A DNA stretch of 64,000 bases, taken from JACTMZ01 sp044359955 (GTDB taxonomy: Bacteria > Verrucomicrobiota > Verrucomicrobiia > Chthoniobacterales > JACTMZ01). The first letter of the stretch is position 1. Each line of letters opens with the position of its first letter. Positions 8,720 to 16,780 of this stretch are shown in pieces. The DNA lies in NCBI GenBank assembly GCA_044359955.1, contig JBIKLF010000005.1, positions 76,444-140,443 on the forward strand. Direction: 5' to 3'. The position numbers and the translations under genes were made by a program. The notes beneath the pieces are model-generated. The model saw only the letters and a list, made by a program, of their open reading frames with translations. It searched no databases and had not been told where the DNA came from.

Positions 8720-9817
8720 CTAAAGTTTGGAGACGACAAATTCCGCAGTCTGACGCGCCGCCGCGGGATGGCTGACCTTGAGCAAATTTTCCCGCCAGCG
8801 CGTCCACTCGGACCCGCCATTTTCCAGCAGTGCACGCTGCACCGTCCCGATGATTTTTTCGGGAGTCGTCGCCAACGCGCCCGCGCCGATCTCGGCCAGC
8901 AGCGTCACATTGCCTTCCTCCTGCCCCGCGACCACGTGGCTGATGATCATGGGGCGCGCGATGGCCAGCGTCTCCTGCACGATTGCCCCGCCCGCTTTGC
9001 CGATGAAAAGATGACTTTCGGCCAACAACTCCGGCATGCGGTCGGTCCAGCCAAGGAGGCTGAAGGCGCCGACCGGCAGATCGAGCCGTTTCAAAAACCC
9101 GTGCAGATGCTGGTGCCGCCCGGTCACCACGGTCAACTCGACGCCCGGCAACGCGGTCAGCCCCCGCACCACCGCCGAAACCGTGCGGCGACTGGCCGAG
9201 GGCAGATAAAGAATTTTCCAAGGCGGCCCCGGCGGCAATGGCCGGCGCGCCAACTCTTCGAAACGCGGACTGACCGGAAAACCGAGCACGACAATTTTCT
9301 CCGGCGGTGTGCCGCCTTGCGTCATGGCCTCGCGCGTCGGCTCATTGGCCACGAGGACCCAATCGGCCGGGGCGAGGTTCCAGACGCGGTTGATCACGAT
9401 GGAGTCGGTCACCACCATGAAATGCGGACAGACCGGCACCTCGCCGCCCTTCATCAGCTCGCTGATCAAATAGCTGTAAACCGGATAAGTCGTCATGACC
9501 GCCGCCGGTTTTTTCTCGCGCAGCAAATCCCGGAGGGCTGCTTTGAGATTGCCCAGCGTCGGCAACGTCCAATCGAAGACCGGAGTTTTGTCATAAAGCC
9601 AGAAAAAGGCTTTCCACGTCACCGGCACGCGCTGGATGGAGAAATTGTAGGCCACTTGCAGGGTCTTCGAAGCGCGAGGGTTGACCTCGACATAGGGATC
9701 GTGGACCTCGGTGTCGTAACCGCCGATGGCCTCGAAGGCGTCGCGCACATTGCGTGCCGCCGAGTTGTGGCCGTCACCGAAACCGGTGGTGAAAATGAGG
9801 ATTTTTTGGCGACTCAT
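8720..9817 (-). CDS. MGDG-synthase/UgtP-like glycosyltransferase (GT28)
   Basis: 365 residues. The N-terminal half is an MGDG_synth domain with the family motif GFGDGHNSAA near residue 12. The C-terminal half is a GT28 nucleotide-sugar domain with GKAGGAIVQET and a following GQEEGNV. Relatives transfer galactose or glucose from a UDP-sugar to diacylglycerol at the inner face of the cytoplasmic membrane. It is the last gene of the leftward lipid cluster, 5 bp after the TPR gene, which supports a membrane-lipid role. The sugar and acceptor cannot be deduced from the sequence. Confidence 0.88.
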   Translation of the reverse strand: MSRQKILIFTTGFGDGHNSAARNVRDAFEAIGGYDTEVHDPYVEVNPRASKTLQVAYNFSIQRVPVTWKAFFWLYDKTPVFDWTLPTLGNLKAALRDLLREKKPAAVMTTYPVYSYLISELMKGGEVPVCPHFMVVTDSIVINRVWNLAPADWVLVANEPTREAMTQGGTPPEKIVVLGFPVSPRFEELARRPLPPGPPWKILYLPSASRRTVSAVVRGLTALPGVELTVVTGRHQHLHGFLKRLDLPVGAFSLLGWTDRMPELLAESHLFIGKAGGAIVQETLAIARPMIISHVVAGQEEGNVTLLAEIGAGALATTPEKIIGTVQRALLENGGSEWTRWRENLLKVSHPAAARQTAEFVVSKL

Positions 9818-9822
9818 GGAGA

Positions 9823-10566
9823 TTACAACTGGCGGAGGGATTCCTTGGCGCGGCTCTGGGCTCCCGCATCATCGCGGCTGCGCTGGGGCAAGCTGATCGC
9901 CTTCTGCAGCTCCCGCCGCGCATCATCTTTGCGCCCTACCGTAAGATAAGCCCGCCCGAGTTCGGCGTGGAAAAGAGCGTTGCCAGGTTCCAGTTCCACC
10001 GCTTTCTGCAGGCAGCGGACGGCCTCCTCGTTGCTGGCCGGCGGCATTTTGCCGTAGATGGCCTCGGCCATGACGCGAAGCAAGGCATTGAGGTTGGCAA
10101 TTTCGTAGTTCCACCGCCCGAGAACGTGCCACCCGAGAGCGTAGCGGGGGTCGAGTTTGACCGCTTCGGCCGACTCGGATCTGACCACACTCGAGAGCTC
10201 CAACCGCCGGCGCGACTCGCTGTAAAAAGCCAGGCGGCCTGCCGCGATAGCGAGCGTGACCCGCGCGGCCGGATCCCGTGGCGCCAAGTCTTTCGCTTTC
10301 CGGGCCGTCTCGTAGCCGAGGGTAGCCAACCGCAACCTTTCCGCGCGCGATGGGGCGTCCAAGACCATCTCGACATACTGTTTGGCCATCTTGCGCTGCA
10401 GCGCCGCATCACCCGGTCGCTGGGCGGCGGCTTTTTGGTAGGCAGCCAGAGCCTCGGCCGACTTGAACTGGCGATCGAGGCTGTCGCCCTGCTCGATCCA
10501 TTCCGCAGCACCATGAACGCTCGATACCGCGGCCCAGACCACGGCGGCACAAAGTATCGTCCTCAC
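9823..10566 (-). CDS. Secreted tetratricopeptide-repeat protein
   Basis: 247 residues with a signal peptide (RTILCAAVVWAAVSSVHGA). At least three TPR-like helical pairs follow, for example around YQKAAAQRPGDAAL and CLQKAVELEPGNALFHAELGR. I chose the GTG at 10566 because it forms a GTGA overlap with the stop of the upstream methyltransferase gene; an in-frame ATG at 10596 is the alternative. TPR proteins are scaffolds, so no specific activity can be assigned. Its place between a CFA-type methyltransferase and a glycolipid glycosyltransferase suggests a role in the same lipid pathway or in envelope assembly. Confidence 0.82.
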   Translation of the reverse strand: MRTILCAAVVWAAVSSVHGAAEWIEQGDSLDRQFKSAEALAAYQKAAAQRPGDAALQRKMAKQYVEMVLDAPSRAERLRLATLGYETARKAKDLAPRDPAARVTLAIAAGRLAFYSESRRRLELSSVVRSESAEAVKLDPRYALGWHVLGRWNYEIANLNALLRVMAEAIYGKMPPASNEEAVRCLQKAVELEPGNALFHAELGRAYLTVGRKDDARRELQKAISLPQRSRDDAGAQSRAKESLRQL

Positions 10567-11594
10567 TTGGCGAAAAGATAATGCGAGACGATCCATTCCT
10601 CGCCGTAGCGGTAACCCCAAAGTCCCGCGCACGCCATGAAAAACACACGCCAATAGACCCGCCACTTGGTCACATTCTCCGCACCGTAAGTTGCAGTGAG
10701 GATCGGCGTGATCTCCGCCTCGTGGCGGTCCATGTTGGCCAGCCAAGCCTCGGAGGTCCTGGCGTAGTGCGTGCCGTTGACGCACCAATGATCCCGCAAG
10801 TTCAGGTCATCCTGGAAATAGGTCAGCAAATCATCCGACGGCATCGTCCCGCCCTCGAAAAAATACCGCGTGATCCAGTCGCTCGGATCCGTGCCCTCGA
10901 AATGGTAAGCCAACGAGCGGTGGGTGAAAATATGCACGAAGAGCAGCCCGCCCGGCTTCATCCACGACGCGACCTTGCGCAGCAGGAGTTCGTAATTCTT
11001 CATGTGCTCGAACATCTCGACCGACACCACGCGGTCGAATTCCCCGTGCGGCAGATCCAACTCCGCCACATTGGCCGTGTGGATTTCCACATTGCCCAAC
11101 CCCCGCCGCGCCGCCTCGCCCATGATGTATTCTTTCTGCGTGCGCGAGTTGGAAACCCCGAGAATCCGCGAGTTCGGATACTTCTCCGCCATCCACAAGG
11201 TCAGCGATCCCCACCCGCAACCCAACTCCAACACGCGCTGGCCGTCCTCCAACTTCGCCCGCTCACAACTCAGCGCCAGCATCGCCTCCTCCGATTCCGC
11301 GAAGGTCGTGTGCCGCCCGGACCACAGCCCGCTACTGTATTTCATGCGCGGACCGAGCACGTATTTGAAAAATTCCGTCGGCACTTCGTAATGCTGCTCG
11401 TTCGCCTCCCGTGTCTTCACCGCGATCGGCAGGGACTTCAGCTCGCGCACAAAATCCATCAACGCCTTCTGCTGCGCCTCCACCCCGCCGCGGTTCTCGT
11501 CCTTCAGCTTGCGCGCCAACAACTGATGGATCCCCGCCCGGATGACAAAATCCGGCAGCATCCCTTTCTCCAAAATGCGGTCGAGAACACTCAT
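10563..11594 (-). CDS. CFA-synthase-like SAM methyltransferase (second copy)
   Basis: 343 residues. A Rossmann methyltransferase core carries the SAM motif VLELGCGWGSL, an acidic strand end and the MFEHMKNYELLL segment typical of the cyclopropane-fatty-acyl-phospholipid synthase superfamily. The N-terminal ~90 residues differ from those of the other copy in the cluster (12492-13730), and it is shorter. It therefore probably has a different substrate or step. It may methylate or cyclopropanate an unsaturated acyl chain, or another acceptor. It starts at the ATG at 11594. A repeat-bearing gap of 97 bp separates it from the DUF1295 gene, and it overlaps the TPR gene downstream. Confidence 0.85.
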   Translation of the reverse strand: MSVLDRILEKGMLPDFVIRAGIHQLLARKLKDENRGGVEAQQKALMDFVRELKSLPIAVKTREANEQHYEVPTEFFKYVLGPRMKYSSGLWSGRHTTFAESEEAMLALSCERAKLEDGQRVLELGCGWGSLTLWMAEKYPNSRILGVSNSRTQKEYIMGEAARRGLGNVEIHTANVAELDLPHGEFDRVVSVEMFEHMKNYELLLRKVASWMKPGGLLFVHIFTHRSLAYHFEGTDPSDWITRYFFEGGTMPSDDLLTYFQDDLNLRDHWCVNGTHYARTSEAWLANMDRHEAEITPILTATYGAENVTKWRVYWRVFFMACAGLWGYRYGEEWIVSHYLFAK

Positions 11595-11614
11595 GGCGTC
11601 CTCCCCCGGTAGGA

Positions 11615-11673
11615 ACGGTCGCCGCGGCGACCGTCCGCTGCCCTTGTAGCGGCGCCGTCCTCGGCGCCGATCG
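11615..11673. repeat. Palindrome plus copy 1 of the TGTAGCGGCG repeat
   Basis: The 97-bp gap between two lipid genes holds a perfect 20-bp palindrome at 11615-11634 (ACGGTCGCCG and its complement). At 11645-11673 there is a 29-bp element that starts TGTAGCGGCGCCGTCC and ends CGGCGCCGATCG. The second element recurs with one mismatch at 26936-26964, and its first ten bases also begin the inverted repeat at 16705. This looks like a REP-type intergenic element. Confidence 0.75.
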
Positions 11674-11691
11674 TTATACGTTCAGCCCCCA

Positions 11692-12495
11692 TCATCCCCT
11701 CCGCACAAACCAAGGAAAAAACGCGTTCACCGTCCGCTGATACTCCCGGTAATCCTCGCCCCGCGACCGCACCGCATGCTCCTCGGTTGCCTTGATCCCC
11801 GTCACTTTGGTCAAAAATAAATACATCAGGGCCGGAGCATAAACCGCCATCCACCCGCCCGGCGAGCCCAGCGCGTAGATAAAATACGCGACCCAGACCA
11901 GCCATTCGCAAAAGTAATTCGGATGACGCGAATAGTTCCACAACCCGACCCGGCAGGTTTTCCCCTTGTTAGCCGAATCCGACCGGAACCGGTTCAGCTG
12001 CGCATCGGCCGCCGATTCCCCCAGCATGGCCAGCAGCCACAACGCCGCTCCCACATACTCGAAAACCCCCAGCCCCGGCGCCCCGTTGATAAAGACAAAT
12101 ACAAACGGCACGCTCAGCAGCGCGATGAGAACCCCCTGCGCCTCGAAAAACCCGAAGAACATGGCCCACGTGTGGTTCGGGAACTGTTGCCGCAGCGCCG
12201 CATAGCGCCCGTCCTCCTCCGGATGGTGCTTGGCCACGCGGATCCACAAATACGTCCCCAGCCGCGCCGCCCAGATTGTCACCATCAACACGAGCACGAA
12301 ACTGCGCGTGACGTCCCCACCGCCCAAGACAGCGCAGGCCAAGGCCACGGGAATGAATCCGTAGGACCAGAAAATGTCGACGATCCCCGCGTTGTTCAGC
12401 ACGCGGGAAATCACCCACACCCCCGCCATCATGACCATCGGAATGGCCAGCGCGAAGGCCATCAACCGCCAGAACTCCGCCCACTCCGGCATCAT
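11692..12495 (-). CDS. DUF1295 membrane protein (steroid 5-alpha-reductase-like fold)
   Basis: 267 residues with about seven hydrophobic segments. The C-terminal DUF1295/isoprenylcysteine-methyltransferase-like signature is clear: LWNYSRHPNYFCEW, then a membrane span, then a RGEDYREYQR-like tail. Family members are predicted membrane reductases or methyltransferases that bind NADPH or SAM near the membrane face. The start ATG at 12495 overlaps the stop of the upstream CFA-type gene (ATGA). In mycobacteria a DUF1295 gene likewise follows ufaA1, so a reducing step on a methylated acyl chain is a reasonable hypothesis, not a demonstrated function. Confidence 0.88.
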   Translation of the reverse strand: MMPEWAEFWRLMAFALAIPMVMMAGVWVISRVLNNAGIVDIFWSYGFIPVALACAVLGGGDVTRSFVLVLMVTIWAARLGTYLWIRVAKHHPEEDGRYAALRQQFPNHTWAMFFGFFEAQGVLIALLSVPFVFVFINGAPGLGVFEYVGAALWLLAMLGESAADAQLNRFRSDSANKGKTCRVGLWNYSRHPNYFCEWLVWVAYFIYALGSPGGWMAVYAPALMYLFLTKVTGIKATEEHAVRSRGEDYREYQRTVNAFFPWFVRRG

Positions 12496-13730
12496 GAGCA
12501 CCCCCGATTCAGACCCGTCGAAAAATCGAGCGTCTCATTGTCCGCCCGCGTGTAAATGGCCTGCACCACGCTGATGTGACGCGTGGCAAACGCCGCCTCG
12601 CAATACGCGAGGTAGTAGTCCCACTTGCGGAGGAACGTCTCGTCGAACCCCTGCGCCCGCACTGCAGCGAGCACACGATGGAAATTCTCCCGCCAGACAT
12701 GCAGGGTCCGCGCGTAATACGGTCCCATGTCGTCCAAATCATGCAGGAACAAATCCCCCGTGCGATTCAGCGCCGTGTTGACCCGCCCAATGCTGTTGAG
12801 TAGCGAGCCCGGGAAAACATGCCGCTGAATAAAATCCACCCCGCGCCGCAACACCTCGTATTGCGCATCCGGACACGTGATGTATTGCAACCCGAGCAGC
12901 CCCTTGCGCTGGAGCAAGCGGTGGCACTGCGCGAAATACCCTTCGAGGTATTTGTCCCCCACCGCCTCGAGCATCTCGATGGAGGCAATCTTGTCGAACT
13001 GCCCGGTCAGCTCCCGGTAGTCGGTCAGCCGCAGATCGATCTGGTCGTTCAACCCCGCCGCCGCGATCCGCCGCGAGGCCTCGTCGAACTGCGCCGGCGA
13101 GATCGTCACCGTGGTAACCCGGCATCCGAAATTTTGCGCCGCGTGCATAGAAAACCCGCCCCACCCGCTCCCGATCTCCAGCACATGATCCGACGGCTGC
13201 AACCGCAGCTTGCGGCAGAGCACATCGTATTTGCGCACCTGCGCCTGCTCCAGTGTCGCGCCCGGCTGATCCCAATACGCCGCCGAATACGTCATGGTCG
13301 GATCCAACCACAGCGCGAAGAACTCGTTGCTCAGATCGTAGTGCTCTTGGATATTCCGCCGGCTGGTCCGCCGGCTGTTCGGCCGCAGCTGGTGCGCCAC
13401 CTTGTGCGCGAAATTCATCAGCCCGATCCGCAAGTCCGTCCGCCCCGATCCCTCCAGCACCGTCGACTCGTCGGCATTGCGGATAAACCACGCAATCACC
13501 CCGACCAAATCCTCCGTCTCCCACAACCCGTCCATATACGCCTCCCCAAACCCGACCGGCCCGTAAAGCACGCACGTCCGGAAAAATTCCACGTCCTTGA
13601 CCCGAATCTCCGCCCGCGGCTCCTCCCCCACCCCCCCGAAGACCTTCTCGCTCCCGTCCGGCAAAACCACCCGCAACCAGCCGCACTGCATACCGGAAAG
13701 CACGGAAAAGAGGATCGACTTAAAATTCAT
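12492..13730 (-). CDS. Cyclopropane-fatty-acyl-phospholipid synthase family methyltransferase (UfaA1-like)
   Basis: 412 residues from the ATG at 13730 (MNFKSILFSVL). The N-terminal lipid-binding region precedes a SAM domain with VLEIGSGWGGF, ISPAQFDEASRRI and EMLEAVGDKYLEGYF, all standard for CFA synthases. The enzyme should transfer a methyl or methylene group from SAM to the double bond of a phospholipid acyl chain. The neighbouring FAD oxidoreductase, DUF1365 and DUF1295 genes have the same order as around mycobacterial ufaA1 (from memory). The product could therefore be a methyl-branched rather than a cyclopropane chain. Confidence 0.9.
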   Translation of the reverse strand: MNFKSILFSVLSGMQCGWLRVVLPDGSEKVFGGVGEEPRAEIRVKDVEFFRTCVLYGPVGFGEAYMDGLWETEDLVGVIAWFIRNADESTVLEGSGRTDLRIGLMNFAHKVAHQLRPNSRRTSRRNIQEHYDLSNEFFALWLDPTMTYSAAYWDQPGATLEQAQVRKYDVLCRKLRLQPSDHVLEIGSGWGGFSMHAAQNFGCRVTTVTISPAQFDEASRRIAAAGLNDQIDLRLTDYRELTGQFDKIASIEMLEAVGDKYLEGYFAQCHRLLQRKGLLGLQYITCPDAQYEVLRRGVDFIQRHVFPGSLLNSIGRVNTALNRTGDLFLHDLDDMGPYYARTLHVWRENFHRVLAAVRAQGFDETFLRKWDYYLAYCEAAFATRHISVVQAIYTRADNETLDFSTGLNRGCS

Positions 13731-13826
13731 CACGCGAAGCGGCAATATACATCTTCCACCGGCGCGGCGAAAGCAGGTTTGCACCGATTGATCTAGCAGG
13801 CTGCGACGGCTAAACCTTCCGTGTCG

Positions 13827-13916
13827 ATGCGGAAACTGCTCCTCACCAGCGCCCTGCTCTTGGCAGCAGCGCGAAGGTCAAGCCTCGCGCCTCGGTGGGG
13901 AGCGACGTTGACGTGA
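13827..13916 (+). other. 29-codon ORF resembling a truncated signal peptide
   Basis: An ATG at 13827 opens a short frame whose first 15 residues (MRKLLLTSALLLAAA) look like an export signal. The frame then runs into the 3' end of vapC on the opposite strand and stops at 13916. It may be the leftover 5' end of a secreted-protein gene destroyed when vapBC arrived, or it may be chance. There is no evidence that it is expressed. Confidence 0.25.
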
Positions 13917-14330
13917 GGGTGTCGGTTTTTTGGCCTCGTGCAGCACGATGGGCAAGAACTTTGCGAAGTGCCTGAAATCCCCGTCCGTTGTGAAGATGAC
14001 CAAGTCGCACCGGACAGCCACTGCGCAAATGAGGAAATCGGTGTTCGACCCCTGAATGCCCTTCGACCGGCACACGTTGAAAAACTTCGCGGCCGTCACG
14101 TAATCTTCCGTCAGGAGCGGAATATCGGGGAATGCCGCGAGGTGGGTTTCCAAACGCGCGAACTGCACCCGATCCCGCACACCGGAAAGAATTTCCTGCC
14201 GGATGGGGCCGACGATCTCGGCTCTATGGGCGGAAACGAGCCGCCGCAATTCCTCCCTCTCCGGATGCTGCCGTCCATCGTCACGCCGCAAGGCCAACGA
14301 CCAGACGCTCGTATCGACGAGCGCCCTCAA
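13878..14330 (-). CDS. vapC: VapC-type PIN-domain toxin (ribonuclease)
   Basis: 150 residues. The PIN fold is shown by MRALVDTSVW (first catalytic Asp6), an acidic residue in the EIVGPIRQEIL helix, and TDFLICAVA followed by TTDGDF near the C-terminus, which give the metal-binding acidic cluster. Such toxins cleave RNA until neutralised by the paired antitoxin. The start overlaps the antitoxin stop (ATGA at 14327-14330). The last ~20 residues are basic and proline-rich, unlike usual VapC ends, and may be junction sequence. The pair sits between two genes of a lipid cluster on the same strand. Confidence 0.9.
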   Translation of the reverse strand: MRALVDTSVWSLALRRDDGRQHPEREELRRLVSAHRAEIVGPIRQEILSGVRDRVQFARLETHLAAFPDIPLLTEDYVTAAKFFNVCRSKGIQGSNTDFLICAVAVRCDLVIFTTDGDFRHFAKFLPIVLHEAKKPTPSRQRRSPPRREA

Positions 14331-14527
14331 GCCCGCGCCCGCTGGCGTTTGTAGTCGTAGGCCGGGTCGAACTCGACCTTCCCGAAAAGGTCCAAGATGC
14401 GATCCTGTCGCAAGTGGCTGATGTAGTCCGTGAGGGCGCGGGTGACCGCCTCTTTCTTGGTGCGATGTTTTCCCAGGGCCGCGGCCTCTGTGATCAGCCG
14501 ATCGTCAAGTTGCAGATTCGTCGCCAT
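14327..14527 (-). CDS. vapB: VapB-type antitoxin
   Basis: 66 residues starting at the ATG at 14527 (MATNLQLDDRL). The N-terminal half matches the ribbon-helix-helix VapB family, with RTKKEAVTRALTDYI as the DNA-binding helices. The C-terminal VEFDPAYDYKRQRA tail resembles the toxin-binding segment. It should mask VapC and repress its own promoter. A strong palindrome lies directly upstream (14541-14568). Confidence 0.9.
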   Translation of the reverse strand: MATNLQLDDRLITEAAALGKHRTKKEAVTRALTDYISHLRQDRILDLFGKVEFDPAYDYKRQRARA

Positions 14528-14540
14528 AGTTCGATCCCAC

Positions 14541-14568
14541 ACACAGTGTCACACATTGTGATGTGTGA
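14541..14568. promoter_or_regulatory. Putative VapB operator (nested palindromes)
   Basis: Immediately upstream of vapB there is a perfect 9-bp palindrome ACACAGTGT (14541-14549). It is followed by an inverted repeat TCACACA-6-TGTGTGA (14549-14568). The position and symmetry fit an autoregulatory site for the ribbon-helix-helix antitoxin. Binding is inferred only. Confidence 0.5.
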
Positions 14569-14626
14569 GTCAATGGATTCGGAAGACCGACCGCGTCCAC
14601 TCTGCGGGCAAGCAAGCTTGGAAAAG

Positions 14627-15421
14627 CTACTTCTGCAAGGACTTATGCGGACGGAACACCCCGCGCTGGTCTTCGGCGCGCGCCTCTTTCCGGAAAAACG
14701 GCACGCGTTTGAGCCAGAGACGGAAGGCCTGCCAGTGGATGAGGCCGATGACCTTGAGCGTGATGAATGGAAACCTGGCCGTGAAGCCGAGGAGGTTGGC
14801 CAAGGTAATTTCCTTGCGCCGGCCGGTCAGCGTGCTGATCAGCACTTTGCCCTCCGCATCGTAGTCATCAATGAAGACCCGCAGCTTTTCGTCCGGCAGG
14901 TGGAAGCGGAAGTGGAACTTGAGATCCACCGGACTGAACGGCGACACATAGTAGTCCTTCGGCACCCGCACCTCGAAGTCACACTTGCCGTCCGGCGTGC
15001 GCGGCACCAGATACGGCTTCAATTCGCGGAAGGTGTTGCCCACCTGCACCACCGACCCATGCGGCGTGCCCTCGGCCCGGAAGCAGAAATAAATGGTGAT
15101 AGGATTGAAGGTGTAACCAAGCATCCGCGGGAAACAGAGCATGCGGATCGAGCCGCCCTCCTCCAGCGGACACCCCGCGCGCTGGAGGAACTCGCGCACG
15201 TTGTCCGCGATCGGACGCTCCCCGGGGCCGTATTGCAGATGGTCGCGGTCGCGCAAGCTGTAAATATTCGGACGATTAACCCCGAAAATTTTCAGCTTCC
15301 GTGCCACGACGTCCAACTCGGCGAGATCGAGGTAGAAGTAAAAAACGCGGTAAAGAAACTCATGCTGCTTGGGCCGCAGGCGCCGGTGGAAGACGTCGCA
15401 TTCGTAGAAGCAAGAGTTCAC
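14627..15421 (-). CDS. DUF1365 family protein
   Basis: 264 residues. Family landmarks are visible: CDVFHRRLRPKQHEFLYRVF near the start, SIRMLCFPRMLGYTFNPIT in the middle, and PKDYYVSPFSPVD later. DUF1365 proteins have no proven biochemical role but are almost always found beside the FAD-oxidoreductase and CFA-type methyltransferase genes seen here, so a role in acyl-chain modification is inferred. I chose the GTG at 15421 because it forms a GTGA overlap with the oxidoreductase stop. Downstream, the operon is interrupted by vapBC. Confidence 0.92.
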   Translation of the reverse strand: MNSCFYECDVFHRRLRPKQHEFLYRVFYFYLDLAELDVVARKLKIFGVNRPNIYSLRDRDHLQYGPGERPIADNVREFLQRAGCPLEEGGSIRMLCFPRMLGYTFNPITIYFCFRAEGTPHGSVVQVGNTFRELKPYLVPRTPDGKCDFEVRVPKDYYVSPFSPVDLKFHFRFHLPDEKLRVFIDDYDAEGKVLISTLTGRRKEITLANLLGFTARFPFITLKVIGLIHWQAFRLWLKRVPFFRKEARAEDQRGVFRPHKSLQK

Positions 15422-16695
15422 CTCCAAGGATCCTCCCCGCACACCGCATGCGCGCATTGCACGGCCGAGGCGAAGGCATCCTCATGGAAACCGTAGCGGA
15501 AGTAGCTACCGCAGAAAAAGACGCGCTGGTCGCGCGACTCGGCATTGATCGAGGGCAAATGGTGCTGCGCGGCCAGCGCGCCGCGGTCGAAGACAGGGTG
15601 CGTGTATTCCGTCTTCCACAGCACGGTCGCCGGGTCGATGCGGTCGGCGTAATTCAGACTGACAAAATAATTCCGGCGATCCGACACCCCCTGCAGGCGG
15701 TTCATGTAGTAATGGGTCGACGGACGCTCGCCCTCCGCACTCGGCTCCATGCGGTAATTCCAGGCCGCCCAGGCCAGCCTGCGCTGCGGCATGACCGTCG
15801 CATCGGTGTGCAGCACGGTCTCGTTGGCCTGATAGCGGAAGGCGGGCAGCAACTTCTCCTGCAATGGACTCGGCCGCGCCAGCATGGCCAGCGATTCGTC
15901 GGCATGGGCGGCCATGATGACACGATCAAACGCATGAGTTTGGCCGTCCTTGGTCCGCACCGTGACTCCGTCAGCTTCCGTCTCGACACCGGCGACCGGC
16001 ACGGACGCCCGCGCGCCGGGCAAACTCGCCACCATGCGTTTCACGTATTCGCGCGACCCGCCGTCCACCGTGAACCACGGATGATGCGTGCTGACGCCGA
16101 GGAATCCATGATTGTGGAAAAACCGCACCAGCGTGGCGGCCGGAAAATCCAACGCGCCACCCGGGGTAATGCTCCAGATCGAAGCGCTCATCGGCACGAG
16201 GTAAAGCCGTAGGAAGTCGTCGCCGAGACGGTGGAGGCGCACAAACTCGTCGAGCGACATGGACTCGAGTGACTCGTCCTGCAAGGCCGCATTGGCCACG
16301 CGGAAAAACCGCATGATCTGCGCCAGCAACTTGAGGTAACGCGGTCGCACCAGATTCCGCCGTTGGGCGAAGACGCGGTTCAAGCCCATCCCGTTGTATT
16401 CCACATCGAGTCCCTCGTGCCGCACGCTGAAACTCATCTCGGTCGGCTTGATCGGCACCCGCAACTCTTCGAACAAACGCAGCAGATACGGGTAGGTCAC
16501 CTTGTTGAAAACCATGAACCCGGTGTCGATCGGCACCCGTCGCCCGTCTTCGTCCACCTCGACGGTATTCGAATGACCGCCGATGTGGCCCTCGCGCTCG
16601 AAGACCGTGACGTCGTAGCGCCGCCGCAACAACCATGCCGCGCCCAATCCGGCGATGCCGCCGCCGATGACGGCCAAGCGTTCGCGGCTCACCAA
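15418..16695 (-). CDS. FAD-dependent amine-oxidase-type oxidoreductase
   Basis: 425 residues. The N-terminus carries the FAD dinucleotide-binding motif GGGIAGLGAAWLLRRR and the following GGHSNTVEV segment of the NAD(P)-binding-like amine oxidase family. The C-terminal FCGSYFRYGFHEDAFASA is the second FAD contact typical of this subgroup. Relatives encoded beside CFA-type methyltransferases reduce or desaturate the modified acyl chain (10-methylene to 10-methyl in actinobacteria; furan fatty acid formation in Rhodobacter, both from memory). It overlaps the DUF1365 start by 4 bp. Upstream is an 85-bp gap filled by an inverted repeat. Confidence 0.92.
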   Translation of the reverse strand: MVSRERLAVIGGGIAGLGAAWLLRRRYDVTVFEREGHIGGHSNTVEVDEDGRRVPIDTGFMVFNKVTYPYLLRLFEELRVPIKPTEMSFSVRHEGLDVEYNGMGLNRVFAQRRNLVRPRYLKLLAQIMRFFRVANAALQDESLESMSLDEFVRLHRLGDDFLRLYLVPMSASIWSITPGGALDFPAATLVRFFHNHGFLGVSTHHPWFTVDGGSREYVKRMVASLPGARASVPVAGVETEADGVTVRTKDGQTHAFDRVIMAAHADESLAMLARPSPLQEKLLPAFRYQANETVLHTDATVMPQRRLAWAAWNYRMEPSAEGERPSTHYYMNRLQGVSDRRNYFVSLNYADRIDPATVLWKTEYTHPVFDRGALAAQHHLPSINAESRDQRVFFCGSYFRYGFHEDAFASAVQCAHAVCGEDPWR

Positions 16696-16704
16696 CTCCC
16701 CCCT

Positions 16705-16770
16705 TGTAGCGGCGGTCTATGACCGTCGCTGCCTTTCCAAATGCTCCGGCGGTCATAGACCGCCGCTACA
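16705..16770. repeat. Perfect 21-bp inverted repeat (TGTAGCGGCG family, type B)
   Basis: Two exact 21-bp arms, TGTAGCGGCGGTCTATGACC plus G and its reverse complement, are separated by 24 bp and fill the gap between the desaturase and oxidoreductase genes. The outer ten bases match the single-arm elements at 11645 and 26936. There is no T-tract, so it is more likely a REP-like element than a terminator. Confidence 0.85.
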
Positions 16771-16780
16771 TTAAACACCC

